Below are positions 26,194 to 35,032 of a stretch of DNA of 64,000 bases, piece after piece. Location: assembly GCF_031624395.1 (NCBI RefSeq), contig NZ_JAMQON010000004.1, positions 62,001-126,000 on the forward strand. Reading direction: 5' to 3'. A model generated the notes under the pieces. It had not been told where the DNA came from. It made no database searches and saw only the letters and a program-made list of their open reading frames with translations. A program made the position numbers and the translations under genes. The stretch is from Halomicroarcula saliterrae (GTDB lineage Archaea; Halobacteriota; Halobacteria; Halobacteriales; Haloarculaceae). Every line of letters begins with the position of its first letter. Within the stretch, counting starts at the first letter, position 1.

Positions 26194-28678
26194 CAGCGTC
26201 TTCGGCTCTGGACACAGCGATCTGAGTGCTGTCCTCTCGGAGTTCCTCACTGAAGTTGATCCGAAGTTACTCGACGAAGGGTGGGGATTCGAGGTGGCGA
26301 AGGGGACACACTACGGCCAGACCGACCAGTCGATGGTAAACCACGTCCGCAACGGTGTCTTCGCGTTAGCACGCCTCAACGAGATCGTGCCCGCGTTCGG
26401 GGCTTACCAACTCGATGATAGCGAACTTCGGCAAGCTATCGCGCTGTTCGTGATTCACGACCTCCACAAATATCGAGACGAAGAGACGACGGCCAAGACC
26501 GAATACGATATTGATAGCGCCGAAGTAGCAGGTCTGGTCGAAACGGTCGGCGTCAACGAGTTCGCTCCGTCGCTTCGGGTTGAGGACTTCCACGCGTGTA
26601 CTGTCGACCACGAGAATAGTTGGAAGTCAAATCCCGAACAGTCGACGCGGACGTACGACCGACTTCGTCCGTTCGTCCGACTCGCCGACGCGTTCGCCTC
26701 TTGTGAAACTCCGGAATCAGCGGCGAGCGAGCGGAATGAACGCGCACTCGACGAAGCGTATCCTGGCGTCGATCTCGATCTCCGGTACCACGTTCTCGAC
26801 GATGTCAAGGGAATTTTCACGAATCTGTTGAACGGAATCGCCGCCCGAGAGCTAAACGACCGCGCGGGATACGAACTTCTCCTCATCTACCAAGACGGCT
26901 GTGTGTACGTCACGGATCAGGAACCGCCTCAGCCATCGATAGATGAGGATATGCTTGACGCACTCTATACCCGCCTCACCGAGGAAATCGGTGAGTCACA
27001 TCCCGCATACGACGACAGACAGCGACTCGCCCAGAATCTTGGCGTCCGATCGCAGGGCTTCTATGCGATCAATGATCAGGATTTCTTCTACGCGGGGGCG
27101 CCAAATATTCTTCTGGCAGTTACGGTCAAAGCCACACAGGATGCCGACCCCGACTCCGATCCGACGGACAGTATGCGAGAGACGATGGAGTTACTGAACG
27201 AACGGCTTTCCATAGATATCGACTCGACAACGCGTGTCGCTCCCGGATACGCTCGGTTGGTGTACACGGTCAAGCGTGCGTTCGTTGACCCGCTCGTCGA
27301 CGAGGGTGTGCTTGACGATGACGCACTGACAGCCACCTGTCGGCTCTTCGGGGTTGACCATGAAGTCACAAGTGGGCTTCGAGCGCTCCGCGATGACGAT
27401 GAGGTTAGTTTGACCGCTGGCGGGAAATGGGACTACGGCTATGCAATCGGGCAACACATTGCAGAGATGATCCAGCGGGAGGGGTGGTCGCCTGCAGCTG
27501 AGCATCTTGCGGAGTTCCTGCTGGAAAGTCTCGAAAATCGAGCGCCCGACTGGCGCGAGACAGTCATGGCGGAACACGCCGGTGAGTTCGAGATGGAACT
27601 CACGGCGTACATCGCTGACGTGCTCACCATCGATGGACACGTAGCCGAGTCTCCCAAGAGAACGGACCTTCTCACCGACCCCTTCGACGAGCACCACGCT
27701 ACCCGGCGTGGGAAGACATGCACGTTCTGCAACCGCGGGACGACGAGCGGCCGGAAGGGAGATATGAAGGCCCCGAAGTCACTTACGACTTTTCAGGCCG
27801 GGTATTCCAATCGAATCCCGGCCAACGCTGGCAAGCCAGAGGAACTCCTTGCGTGCATCCCGTGTCAAGTGGAGTTTTCGCTTCGGGAGACCGGCTCCAC
27901 ACGACGGGAGGCTGGTCGTCTGTTCATCCACCTCGTTCCGGACTATTTCTACACACCGACGATGTGGTCGCTGTACGACGGCGAGATATTCACGCGCTTC
28001 ACCGGCGAGGCGATGACCCGAGTCGGACGACTCGCGTCAGCTGTGTTCGACGCGACTGCGGACGGCAATCCAGACGAGGCGTTGGGCGCGTCGTTCGCGG
28101 ACATCCTCAGCGAAGCAGCGTGGCACGAGGAGGGTGGCCGATCGATGCTCGAACAGTTGGGCCAGGAGTTCGATTCCGAGTCTCAGTTCGGCACACGGAC
28201 ACTCTCATTCTATAAGCCTCAGGACAACGAAACCGAGTTCCAGTTCTTCGGTGTCTTCCTCGGGCTGTCAATCGCCGCTGCGATGGGGATGCGTGTGTAC
28301 ATCTCACAGTCCCCGATGCCCGATCTGCGCGGCCGGGACTTCAGGGAGATGGCAAGGCTCGACGCTGGATTCACAAGAGTTGCGGATTTCTACGGACAGG
28401 AAATCCCGCTGTCGGTGCTTCGAGAACGGCTCGGGGCTGCGGCGGCACTCGTTCAACTCGGCTACGAACTGGCGATGGACGACGCTCGGTTCCCGAAGTA
28501 TCTCCGGGTGACACGGAACAAGCCATTGCCGGGATCACACCTCCTAAAAAAGGCTGCGAGAGATACCGATGACGGCAGTGCGCCCAGCTACCTGCTCGAG
28601 GAAGCCGACTTTCTCGACCGACACGCATCGCAGCAGTCACGAACAACAACATCACGTCATTCGACGACAACCGAATAA
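26171..28678 (+). CDS. cas10d: Cas10d (Csc3), type I-D large subunit with HD nuclease
   Basis: 835 residues. The HD-nuclease motif HDLHKYRDEE lies at residues 96-105; an upstream His (NHVRNGVFALARL, about 57) completes the pattern. A zinc finger CTFCN ... CIPCQ lies at about 517-564. The rest has the degenerate palm/helical architecture of Cas10d. In type I-D the large subunit, not Cas3, carries the HD nuclease, and here Cas3 indeed lacks one. It recognises PAM and target within the I-D effector. At 835 residues it is shorter than cyanobacterial Cas10d as I recall it. The missing C-terminal helices could be the separate gene that starts at its stop codon (TAATG overlap). Confidence 0.88.
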   Translation: MTDSIQTDSVFGSGHSDLSAVLSEFLTEVDPKLLDEGWGFEVAKGTHYGQTDQSMVNHVRNGVFALARLNEIVPAFGAYQLDDSELRQAIALFVIHDLHKYRDEETTAKTEYDIDSAEVAGLVETVGVNEFAPSLRVEDFHACTVDHENSWKSNPEQSTRTYDRLRPFVRLADAFASCETPESAASERNERALDEAYPGVDLDLRYHVLDDVKGIFTNLLNGIAARELNDRAGYELLLIYQDGCVYVTDQEPPQPSIDEDMLDALYTRLTEEIGESHPAYDDRQRLAQNLGVRSQGFYAINDQDFFYAGAPNILLAVTVKATQDADPDSDPTDSMRETMELLNERLSIDIDSTTRVAPGYARLVYTVKRAFVDPLVDEGVLDDDALTATCRLFGVDHEVTSGLRALRDDDEVSLTAGGKWDYGYAIGQHIAEMIQREGWSPAAEHLAEFLLESLENRAPDWRETVMAEHAGEFEMELTAYIADVLTIDGHVAESPKRTDLLTDPFDEHHATRRGKTCTFCNRGTTSGRKGDMKAPKSLTTFQAGYSNRIPANAGKPEELLACIPCQVEFSLRETGSTRREAGRLFIHLVPDYFYTPTMWSLYDGEIFTRFTGEAMTRVGRLASAVFDATADGNPDEALGASFADILSEAAWHEEGGRSMLEQLGQEFDSESQFGTRTLSFYKPQDNETEFQFFGVFLGLSIAAAMGMRVYISQSPMPDLRGRDFREMARLDAGFTRVADFYGQEIPLSVLRERLGAAAALVQLGYELAMDDARFPKYLRVTRNKPLPGSHLLKKAARDTDDGSAPSYLLEEADFLDRHASQQSRTTTSRHSTTTE

Positions 28679-29145
28679 TGACAACAGCAACGACACCCAA
28701 AGACGACATCACCTACCTCGCGGAACTCGCCTACGACGCAATCCGGCCCGCTTCCGGGAACGACAAAGCGTACGCGATAGAGCGCGTGTTCCGCGAATCG
28801 GTGAAAGCAGTGAAAGAATCGAACGAGTTTCGCATAAACGCCGACGAGGCAGCCCTGCTTGTCGCCGGCAGACTCCAAAAACTCCCTGACCGAAGCGACC
28901 AGGTGTACCGTGTTTCTGGCGAAGACAGCAACCACGGCGGCCATCCCAACGAGCGAATCGAACGCTATGCCGAGGCGTTCGCACAGCGCTTGCTCGTCGA
29001 CCGCTGCGACGGAAAGCCATCGCTACTGAAACGGCGCGCAAACAATTTCGCTGACGGCTTCTACGCAGCGACACTCCGGTTGAAATACCAATCGAGTGAG
29101 GACGATAGCGACGAAACGACCGACGAAGAATCCATACAACAGTAA
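28678..29145 (+). CDS. Candidate stand-alone Cas11d small subunit
   Basis: 155 residues, about 17 kDa, almost wholly helical, with a polar acidic tail. The segments YLAELAYDAIRPAS, YAIERVFRESVKAVKE and RRANNFADGFYAATLRLKYQ resemble small-subunit helical bundles and the C-terminal region of Cas10d. In cyanobacterial I-D, Cas11d comes from an internal start inside cas10d. Here the start codon overlaps the cas10d stop by one base (TAATG), so the small subunit may have become its own gene. It lies in the operon between cas10d and csc2. Its place and helicity are visible; Cas11 identity is inference. Confidence 0.6.
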   Translation: MTTATTPKDDITYLAELAYDAIRPASGNDKAYAIERVFRESVKAVKESNEFRINADEAALLVAGRLQKLPDRSDQVYRVSGEDSNHGGHPNERIERYAEAFAQRLLVDRCDGKPSLLKRRANNFADGFYAATLRLKYQSSEDDSDETTDEESIQQ

Positions 29146-29148
29146 CCA

Positions 29149-30141
29149 ATGTTCGATTACGACACCTATCCCGACCTTGAAGATGGAACCGTTGCGCCTG
29201 ATGAAATGACTATCGCCCCGCAAAACAACTTTACCAGTATCCTCGTTCTTCGGGAACTTGAGAGCCACGCGATTTTCACGACCGACGGGCAGAGTGCTGA
29301 CCTTGCGAGTGTCGCCGTCGGCTCTGGTGATGACAGAGAAACGTACTCTCCGGGTCTGATGTTCATGCGCAAGCAGACCGGGAGTGACCGGCGCTTTGGT
29401 AAGTCGCTCCAGCGCGACCTGCTCGACATCGAATGCACGATGCAGGTCAACGGCATGTGTCAAGACTGCGTAGAGTGTATTCTCTTTGGCAGTGCCGCAA
29501 GTGACGACGCCGACCAAGCACTCTCGATTACCTCTCGAGTGATGTACGATACCGCGTACACACTTCGAGACGCTACTGTCGCAATCGACGAAAAGTTCCA
29601 GAACGCGCCCGGTGATGATTACGCGAAGGAAGCGGAGGCGACAATCCGTGAACCGGACTTCTTCGAGCCCGGGACACTCTTCCCTGCAGTCATCACGCTT
29701 CGGGACGCGACGCCGGCAGAACTCGCCTTTGTGCTGGGCATCACCGCGAAGAACAAACGGTACGGTGCTGCGACCAGCCGTCTCGGGCGGGTGAAGAATC
29801 ACATCCTCGGGGTGTATACTGGAAGCGAGGAGGGGCCGGCGAATCTCGGCTTGACGCGAGATGTGATACGGCGGCTTCGTGATGACGAGGCGACTACACC
29901 GGAGACGATTCAAGACGTGATTACCGAGTCCGCTCACGATCCGGAACTCGTCGGAGACCATCTCAGGCAGGCGTTTGAGGAGCGTATCGATGCCGACCGT
30001 GGTGGTCTCGACATCGAGCGTGTTCCCGCCGAGACCGTCAACGACCTCACAGCGGCCGCGACCGGCGATGACTTGGCTGACGTGCTGAAAACCCAGCGGG
30101 AGGCATCGCGGGCATTCCGCGACCAGTCTAAGGAGGAGTAG
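29149..30141 (+). CDS. csc2: Csc2 (Cas7d), type I-D backbone subunit
   Basis: 330 residues. Csc2 subunits polymerise along the crRNA and form the effector backbone. The Cys cluster CQDCVECILFG (from residue 104) is the zinc-binding insert typical of Csc2, and MFMRKQTGSDRRFGKSLQRD, LRDATPAELAFVLGIT and KNKRYGAATSRLGRVKNHI are family-typical RNA-binding and core segments. It starts 3 bases after the candidate cas11d stop. Csc2 is a marker of subtype I-D. Confidence 0.93.
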   Translation: MFDYDTYPDLEDGTVAPDEMTIAPQNNFTSILVLRELESHAIFTTDGQSADLASVAVGSGDDRETYSPGLMFMRKQTGSDRRFGKSLQRDLLDIECTMQVNGMCQDCVECILFGSAASDDADQALSITSRVMYDTAYTLRDATVAIDEKFQNAPGDDYAKEAEATIREPDFFEPGTLFPAVITLRDATPAELAFVLGITAKNKRYGAATSRLGRVKNHILGVYTGSEEGPANLGLTRDVIRRLRDDEATTPETIQDVITESAHDPELVGDHLRQAFEERIDADRGGLDIERVPAETVNDLTAAATGDDLADVLKTQREASRAFRDQSKEE

Positions 30142-30145
30142 CTCG

Positions 30146-30883
30146 ATGCAGTCGGCACTGGAGGTAACGCTCCGAACTCAAGGAGAAATCTGGTTTGCCA
30201 GCCGTGAGGTTGGTCGGCTCGCGGACACGGAGCCGTACTTCCTCAATACGGCGCTGTACTACGCTTTCGGCCTTGCGTCGGGACGCTACGTCGATCGGCT
30301 GTTTGAGCCGACGTACCTAGATGATACCGCGGATGTTGCTGACAAAGTCTATGTCACCCCTGCGACGCCCACAGAAGGAGTCACAAACCGAATTACCTCG
30401 ACGTACAACACCAGTACCGGCGACTACGCCACAATCAACTACTCCGCACAGGACGATCCAAACGAGGGGCGGAACCTCCCTTCCTACGGTCGGCGGCGAG
30501 TGCTCGGACACGGTAACGAGCTGCGCTGTTACGTCTTCGGACGTGGCATCGACACTGACGAACTGCGCGCTGAACTGCCAGGTTATGTTCGACTCGGGAA
30601 GAAACGAGGAAAGGCGCGCGTCGACACTGCACCGCTTGCGGTCGACCATGGAACTGGTGAGTATGAACTCGGTCACGCCATTGGTGCATACGACAGTGAC
30701 CAGACTCCTGTCGGAAATTTGATTACCAAACAGATGCGGCCAACGCCGCTGATCGCACAGGGGGCCTACGACGGCCCACACGTTGTCCTCTCCAACCCGA
30801 CATCCGAGCCCGAGAAGCGCGATACGAGCGATAGCTCTGTAAAACTTCCAGCTGACGTCCAGTTCCTTCGGAGGAAACGGTGA
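30146..30883 (+). CDS. csc1: Csc1 (Cas5d), type I-D handle-binding subunit
   Basis: 245 residues, RAMP superfamily. Csc1 caps the crRNA 5' handle. Features include the N-terminal EVTLRTQGEIWFASREVGRLADTEPYFLNTALYYAFGL, typical of Csc1, a central PSYGRRRVLGHGNELRCYVFG strand pair and the LRAELPGYVRLGKKRGKARV beta-hairpin. It starts 4 bases after the csc2 stop, and its stop overlaps the cas3 GTG start by 4 bases. Confidence 0.9.
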   Translation: MQSALEVTLRTQGEIWFASREVGRLADTEPYFLNTALYYAFGLASGRYVDRLFEPTYLDDTADVADKVYVTPATPTEGVTNRITSTYNTSTGDYATINYSAQDDPNEGRNLPSYGRRRVLGHGNELRCYVFGRGIDTDELRAELPGYVRLGKKRGKARVDTAPLAVDHGTGEYELGHAIGAYDSDQTPVGNLITKQMRPTPLIAQGAYDGPHVVLSNPTSEPEKRDTSDSSVKLPADVQFLRRKR

Positions 30884-33030
30884 CGCAGCCACTTTCGCTA
30901 GCCGGGGTTGAACTTTGCCGACACACTGATTCTGACTACCCAGTCGCCGGCACCGCGTTCAAGCCGTACGCACACCAGCAGGAGCTTCGTGAGCTGTTCC
31001 ACACTGAGGAGTCGTTTCTCGCAGTGAATGACAGTCCGACAGGCGGCGGGAAGACGATGTCGTGGCTCGCTCCCATTCTTGAACGCGGTGAGCACGCACT
31101 CGCTATCTACCCGACGAACGCGCTCATTCACGATCAAGAGCGGAACCTCAGAACGGAGATTGCGGATAACTTTCCGGAAAAAGAGCTGGGCACGGACACG
31201 AAGCTCGTCACCGTCACTGCGGACACCCTACGCGGGGAACACGCTGAACGGTTCCCGACGGCGACGAGCAATGGAGCCCGGCTTCGACAACTGCTCAGAG
31301 AAGATATTTACCACGGCGACAGTCAGGTAATACTACTCACGAATCCGGATATCTTCGTGATGATGCGGCGAAGTCTCTACGGGCGTCCTGGCAATCCCGG
31401 AGCACGGACCCGTGCGCTTAACGAGTTTCAGACGATTGTTGTCGACGAGTTCCACCGTGCCGGACGGAAAGAGCAGAACACGCTGCTGTTCCTTCTCGAC
31501 GAGATGTACGCACTTCCGTCGTATCGGTGTGCACTCTCGCAGATTGTGCTGCTGAGTGCCACGCCGACGGACTGGCTCGAAGACCGGTTCGAAAACGGGA
31601 TACAAGCGCCCTACTATCGCGTGACCGAACAGCGAACGACGGTCGAACAGCGGCCGTTCACCGATACGGGGTCATCGGATTGGGGGGCAGTGATGCCCCC
31701 TGTCGACCTCGATATCCGCTCGGCGTCGACCTTTGGCTCAGCCGACGAACTACTGAACAAGGACTGGGATGAGACGCGTGAGTTCGCATCCCGGCCCGGG
31801 AAGACTGTCTTCATCCTCGACGGTATCCGTGAGGTAGAGGACGTGTACACGCGCCTCGTGGACACCCTCGACGAACAGGAGGTTGTCCGTATTGACGGCT
31901 TCCACCGTGGCGATCTCGAAGCGAAACTGGATCAGTTCGACGTACTAGTGAGCAACTCAGCGGTCGAAGTTGGTATCGACTTCACAGTCGACCGGCTGGT
32001 GTTCTCGGCACACGATCGCGCTAGCTTCCTCCAGCGACTGGGTCGACTTCGGACGGAAACTATCCGTCAGTCCGCGCGCTGTTACATTCCATCGACAGTT
32101 GCGACGATGCTCGAAAATCGTACAGGTTCTGACTCAGTCACGCGTGAGGCCTTAACCCGGATTCTTGACGACGCCTACCACAATCCTCACGACAGGGAGT
32201 CATTTGACTGGCGCTACTCCGCTGCGGAGGCGTACCATCACCTACAGAGACGAACGCGCGACGCGAATCCGGAGCTGGCTGAGCAGGTAAGGAATGAAGG
32301 ATGGAACCGTATCACTGCTCACTTCGCGTCGGAGTCAGATTTCACACGCGAGGATCTCGAACGCTACATCGATCCAATCGAAAGTGCAGTTGAGGATACG
32401 CTCAAGTGGTACCGAGGCGACTCACTGCAGGTACTCGTATGCGACCCGAACGGAGAGGGTCGCGAGGTTGTTCGAGCGTACGATCTATTCTACCTGCTCC
32501 GCCACGGCGACGTTGAGTTCCACTCGCGTGAGGAGTTCCAGCGTGTGGTTCCTGAGACTCATCATACGACGATTTCGAATACAGCACCATACGTGACCGG
32601 CTTCTGCACGTATCGTGGAACGATTCCGCCCAATGAGGATGGCTACGGACGAGAGGTTGCTTTGGAAGCAACATCGGAGATCTACCGCTGGCTAAAAACC
32701 GAGACGGAGCGCACAGCACGAACTCCCCGTACCATTGACAATCTCTCGGTACAGGTTAATGTCGACGACGGCTCCCGACGAATTGGCGGGAGCATTGACC
32801 AACTCCGCGAAGAAATGGTCGACCTCGATATCCTCACGTACGTTGTCGATGACGACCCGAGGGCAGTGAAAAATCAATACGATCTCGGTCCGTTCTTCTT
32901 CCTCTACGGGTTGGTGACTGACGACGGACTTTGCTCGATTGCGCTCGGAACTGACGCACTGTATCTTCACTGTGCCATCCAAGACGAAGCGGAGTCGGTT
33001 GACCTCGAACGGTTCGGAGTGGATATCTGA
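30880..33030 (+). CDS. cas3: Cas3' helicase (no HD domain), type I-D
   Basis: 716 residues, GTG start in a GTGA overlap with csc1. Superfamily 2 helicase motifs: SPTGGGKT at about 51-58 (Walker A), VVDEFHRAG at about 187 (DExH), LLSATP, and QRLGRLR at about 385. No HD motif occurs before Walker A, which sits only 50 residues from the start; the nuclease is on Cas10d, as expected for I-D. It unwinds target DNA after Cascade binding. The C-terminal 250 residues are a less conserved accessory domain. It couples to cas4 by a TGATGA overlap. Confidence 0.92.
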   Translation: MTQPLSLAGVELCRHTDSDYPVAGTAFKPYAHQQELRELFHTEESFLAVNDSPTGGGKTMSWLAPILERGEHALAIYPTNALIHDQERNLRTEIADNFPEKELGTDTKLVTVTADTLRGEHAERFPTATSNGARLRQLLREDIYHGDSQVILLTNPDIFVMMRRSLYGRPGNPGARTRALNEFQTIVVDEFHRAGRKEQNTLLFLLDEMYALPSYRCALSQIVLLSATPTDWLEDRFENGIQAPYYRVTEQRTTVEQRPFTDTGSSDWGAVMPPVDLDIRSASTFGSADELLNKDWDETREFASRPGKTVFILDGIREVEDVYTRLVDTLDEQEVVRIDGFHRGDLEAKLDQFDVLVSNSAVEVGIDFTVDRLVFSAHDRASFLQRLGRLRTETIRQSARCYIPSTVATMLENRTGSDSVTREALTRILDDAYHNPHDRESFDWRYSAAEAYHHLQRRTRDANPELAEQVRNEGWNRITAHFASESDFTREDLERYIDPIESAVEDTLKWYRGDSLQVLVCDPNGEGREVVRAYDLFYLLRHGDVEFHSREEFQRVVPETHHTTISNTAPYVTGFCTYRGTIPPNEDGYGREVALEATSEIYRWLKTETERTARTPRTIDNLSVQVNVDDGSRRIGGSIDQLREEMVDLDILTYVVDDDPRAVKNQYDLGPFFFLYGLVTDDGLCSIALGTDALYLHCAIQDEAESVDLERFGVDI

Positions 33031-33656
33031 TGACCGCTGAGTCGAGCTTCAAAGACGAACTGGTGTACGTGAGTGCGCTCAACGAATTTGTCTACTGTCC
33101 ACGGCGCTACTACTACCAGCGGTTCCATGACGAAATTGGCGAGCCATACGAACTAGTTGACGGCCGTTCGAAACACGATTCCGCAGCGAAGCGTGGCGGT
33201 TGGGTACAAGAGCAATACTTTCGCTCGGAAGAGCTCGGACTGCACGGAAAAATCGACCTCGTTGAGACGGAGGGCGGAACACCGACTCCAGTCGAGCGCA
33301 AGCGCGCTGAGAGTGGTGAGTACTACCCCAGTGACGAATTGCAGATTGCCGGATACTGTATGCTGCTTGAACATGCTATCGGAGAACCGGTCAACGTCGG
33401 ATACATCTATCTCTACTCGACCGATACCCGACACCCGATCCGTATCACAGAGGACCATCGGACGGCGGTACGGCGCGTCGTCAAACGGATTGAACAGTTG
33501 TCCTTCGGCGATGTCCCACCGCTGGTTGATACCCGGTCGAAATGTGAGGCATGTTCCGCTCGTAACTACTGTATGCCTGCGGAAACGGCGATGCTCGCTC
33601 CTGACATGGCTGAGGGAACTGAATGGGAGGGGGCCCACCCGGAGGAACCATCATGA
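33030..33656 (+). CDS. cas4: Cas4 Fe-S nuclease for spacer acquisition
   Basis: 208 residues. FVYCPRRYYYQRF gives the first Cys ligand, and RSKCEACSARNYCMPAE the other three for a [4Fe-4S] cluster. RecB-like nuclease residues occur in GKIDLVETEGG, PVERKRAES (the acidic-Glu-Lys motif) and DELQIAGYCMLLEH. Cas4 trims prespacers and selects PAM orientation together with Cas1-Cas2. It is part of the overlapping cas3-cas4-cas1-cas2 chain. Confidence 0.92.
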   Translation: MTAESSFKDELVYVSALNEFVYCPRRYYYQRFHDEIGEPYELVDGRSKHDSAAKRGGWVQEQYFRSEELGLHGKIDLVETEGGTPTPVERKRAESGEYYPSDELQIAGYCMLLEHAIGEPVNVGYIYLYSTDTRHPIRITEDHRTAVRRVVKRIEQLSFGDVPPLVDTRSKCEACSARNYCMPAETAMLAPDMAEGTEWEGAHPEEPS

Positions 33657-34648
33657 AAGCCAGTGACGGGATGTTCCTCGATTCGGTTGTGTACGTCACC
33701 ACACAGGGTACACAGGTACGGACGGATGGTGGCCAAATTATCGTCCACGATGTCGATGGAGACGACGGGGAACTCGCCACGTTCCCAACGGAAAAACTGG
33801 AGACAATCAACGTCTTCGGTGGTGTGAATTTCTCTACACCGTTTGTTGCTAAGGCGAATGAACATGGAATCGTCCTCAACTACTTCACCCAAAACGGGAA
33901 CTATCGCGGGAGCTTCGTTCCCGAACGGAATACGATTGCGGAAGTTCGCCGTGCGCAGTACGCGTTGGATGACACAACAGAGTTGGCCATCGCCAAAGCG
34001 ATGATTCGGGCGAAGATACGAAACGCACGGACACTACTCTCACGGAAAGGCGTCACTGGAACGGACCTACTTCGGGACTTGGGTGAGCGTGTCGACCGTG
34101 CTACCTCGAAAGACGACCTTCGTGGGACCGAGGGAGAGGCTGCAGAGCGGTACTTCAGCAGACTCGATGAAGCGCTCGTTGACGGCTGGACATTCGAAAC
34201 GCGGAGCAAGCGCCCGCCGGAAGATCACATCAACTCACTGCTGTCGTTGAGTTATGTGATGATGAAAAACGAGGTTCTCACTGGTCTTCGGAGCTACAAT
34301 CTTGATCCGTTCCTCGGCGTCCTACATGCGGACCGGCATGGACGTCCATCGTTAGCGCTAGACCTACAAGAGGAGTTCCGACCACTATTCTGTGATGCCT
34401 TTGTCACGCGTGTAGTGAATCGAGGAACATTCAACCACGATGACTTTCGAGACAATAATCGCCTTCGCGACGATGCCTTCCAGACGTACCTCTCGAAGTT
34501 CGATGCGTACATGGAAGAGACGCTTACCCACCCATACTTCGAGTACGAGGTGAGCCGACGGAAGGCAATCCATCAGCAATCGATTCTACTCCGGAAGGCG
34601 ATTACCAGTGAACTTGACGAGTACCACGCGCTGGAGGTTTTTCGATGA
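33653..34648 (+). CDS. cas1: Cas1 integrase
   Basis: 331 residues from the ATG at 33653, which overlaps the cas4 stop (ATGA); an in-frame ATG at 33623 adds ten unlikely residues. The N-terminal beta domain begins SVVYVTTQGTQVRTDGGQIIV. The helical domain carries the metal-binding set: Glu in MMKNEVLTGLR, His in FLGVLHADRHG and Glu in LDLQEEFRPLF. It integrates new spacers at the leader end, as a complex with Cas2. The stop overlaps the cas2 start. Confidence 0.95.
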   Translation: MKASDGMFLDSVVYVTTQGTQVRTDGGQIIVHDVDGDDGELATFPTEKLETINVFGGVNFSTPFVAKANEHGIVLNYFTQNGNYRGSFVPERNTIAEVRRAQYALDDTTELAIAKAMIRAKIRNARTLLSRKGVTGTDLLRDLGERVDRATSKDDLRGTEGEAAERYFSRLDEALVDGWTFETRSKRPPEDHINSLLSLSYVMMKNEVLTGLRSYNLDPFLGVLHADRHGRPSLALDLQEEFRPLFCDAFVTRVVNRGTFNHDDFRDNNRLRDDAFQTYLSKFDAYMEETLTHPYFEYEVSRRKAIHQQSILLRKAITSELDEYHALEVFR

Positions 34649-34917
34649 GGCTCGTTGTTACCTACGATGTGAGTGATGACGCGAATCGTCGACAAGTCTA
34701 TCGGACACTCGAACGGTACGGTGCGTGGCGACAGTATAGTGTCTTTGAGGTGGATGTTTCGAAGGCTGAGCGGGTTGAGCTTGAAGATGAGCTGGAAGAT
34801 CAGATCGACGAGAGTGACGGTGATCGGGTTCGAATATACCGTCAATGTGATTCCTGCCTTGACCATATTACTGATCTTGGTTCCGACCCACCTGAAGAGC
34901 AGTCAAACGTAATCTGA
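34645..34917 (+). CDS. cas2: Cas2
   Basis: 90 residues, ferredoxin fold. LVVTYDVSDDANRRQVYRTL has the conserved first-strand Asp, and YGAWRQYSVFEVDVS and DRVRIYRQCDSC follow the family. It bridges two Cas1 dimers in the acquisition complex. Last gene of the operon; leader 2 begins within 10 bases of its stop, so operon read-through may contribute to array 2 transcription. Confidence 0.93.
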   Translation: MRLVVTYDVSDDANRRQVYRTLERYGAWRQYSVFEVDVSKAERVELEDELEDQIDESDGDRVRIYRQCDSCLDHITDLGSDPPEEQSNVI

Positions 34918-35032
34918 CATCGACTTCGTGGACCTTTTTGAATGCTGTGTACAGCAGGGGTCCACGAAACTGCGCTAGTAAATTAGAGATAGAGCACAAA
35001 CTATAGGTCCTGTGCAGCGTATATTACCCCCT
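34918..35032 (+). promoter_or_regulatory. Leader of CRISPR array 2, inverted twin of leader 1
   Basis: Inverted repeat CGTGGACC (34927-34934) and GGTCCACG (34959-34966) with a 24-base spacer, then exactly 66 bases to the first repeat, as in leader 1. CTATAG at 35001-35006 is 26 bases from the repeat. The left arm runs into T5 and TGAATGCTGTGTA, also shared. The middle of the leader has diverged between the two copies. Confidence 0.85.

Noticed and set aside
29023-29961. 312-codon minus-strand frame under csc2
   Set aside because: A shadow of a well-recognised Csc2 gene with complete motifs on the plus strand.
24096-34917. Classification as type I-B (common in haloarchaea)
   Set aside because: Csc1 and Csc2, HD on the Cas10d-like large subunit, and a Cas3 without HD are I-D marks; no Cas8b is present.
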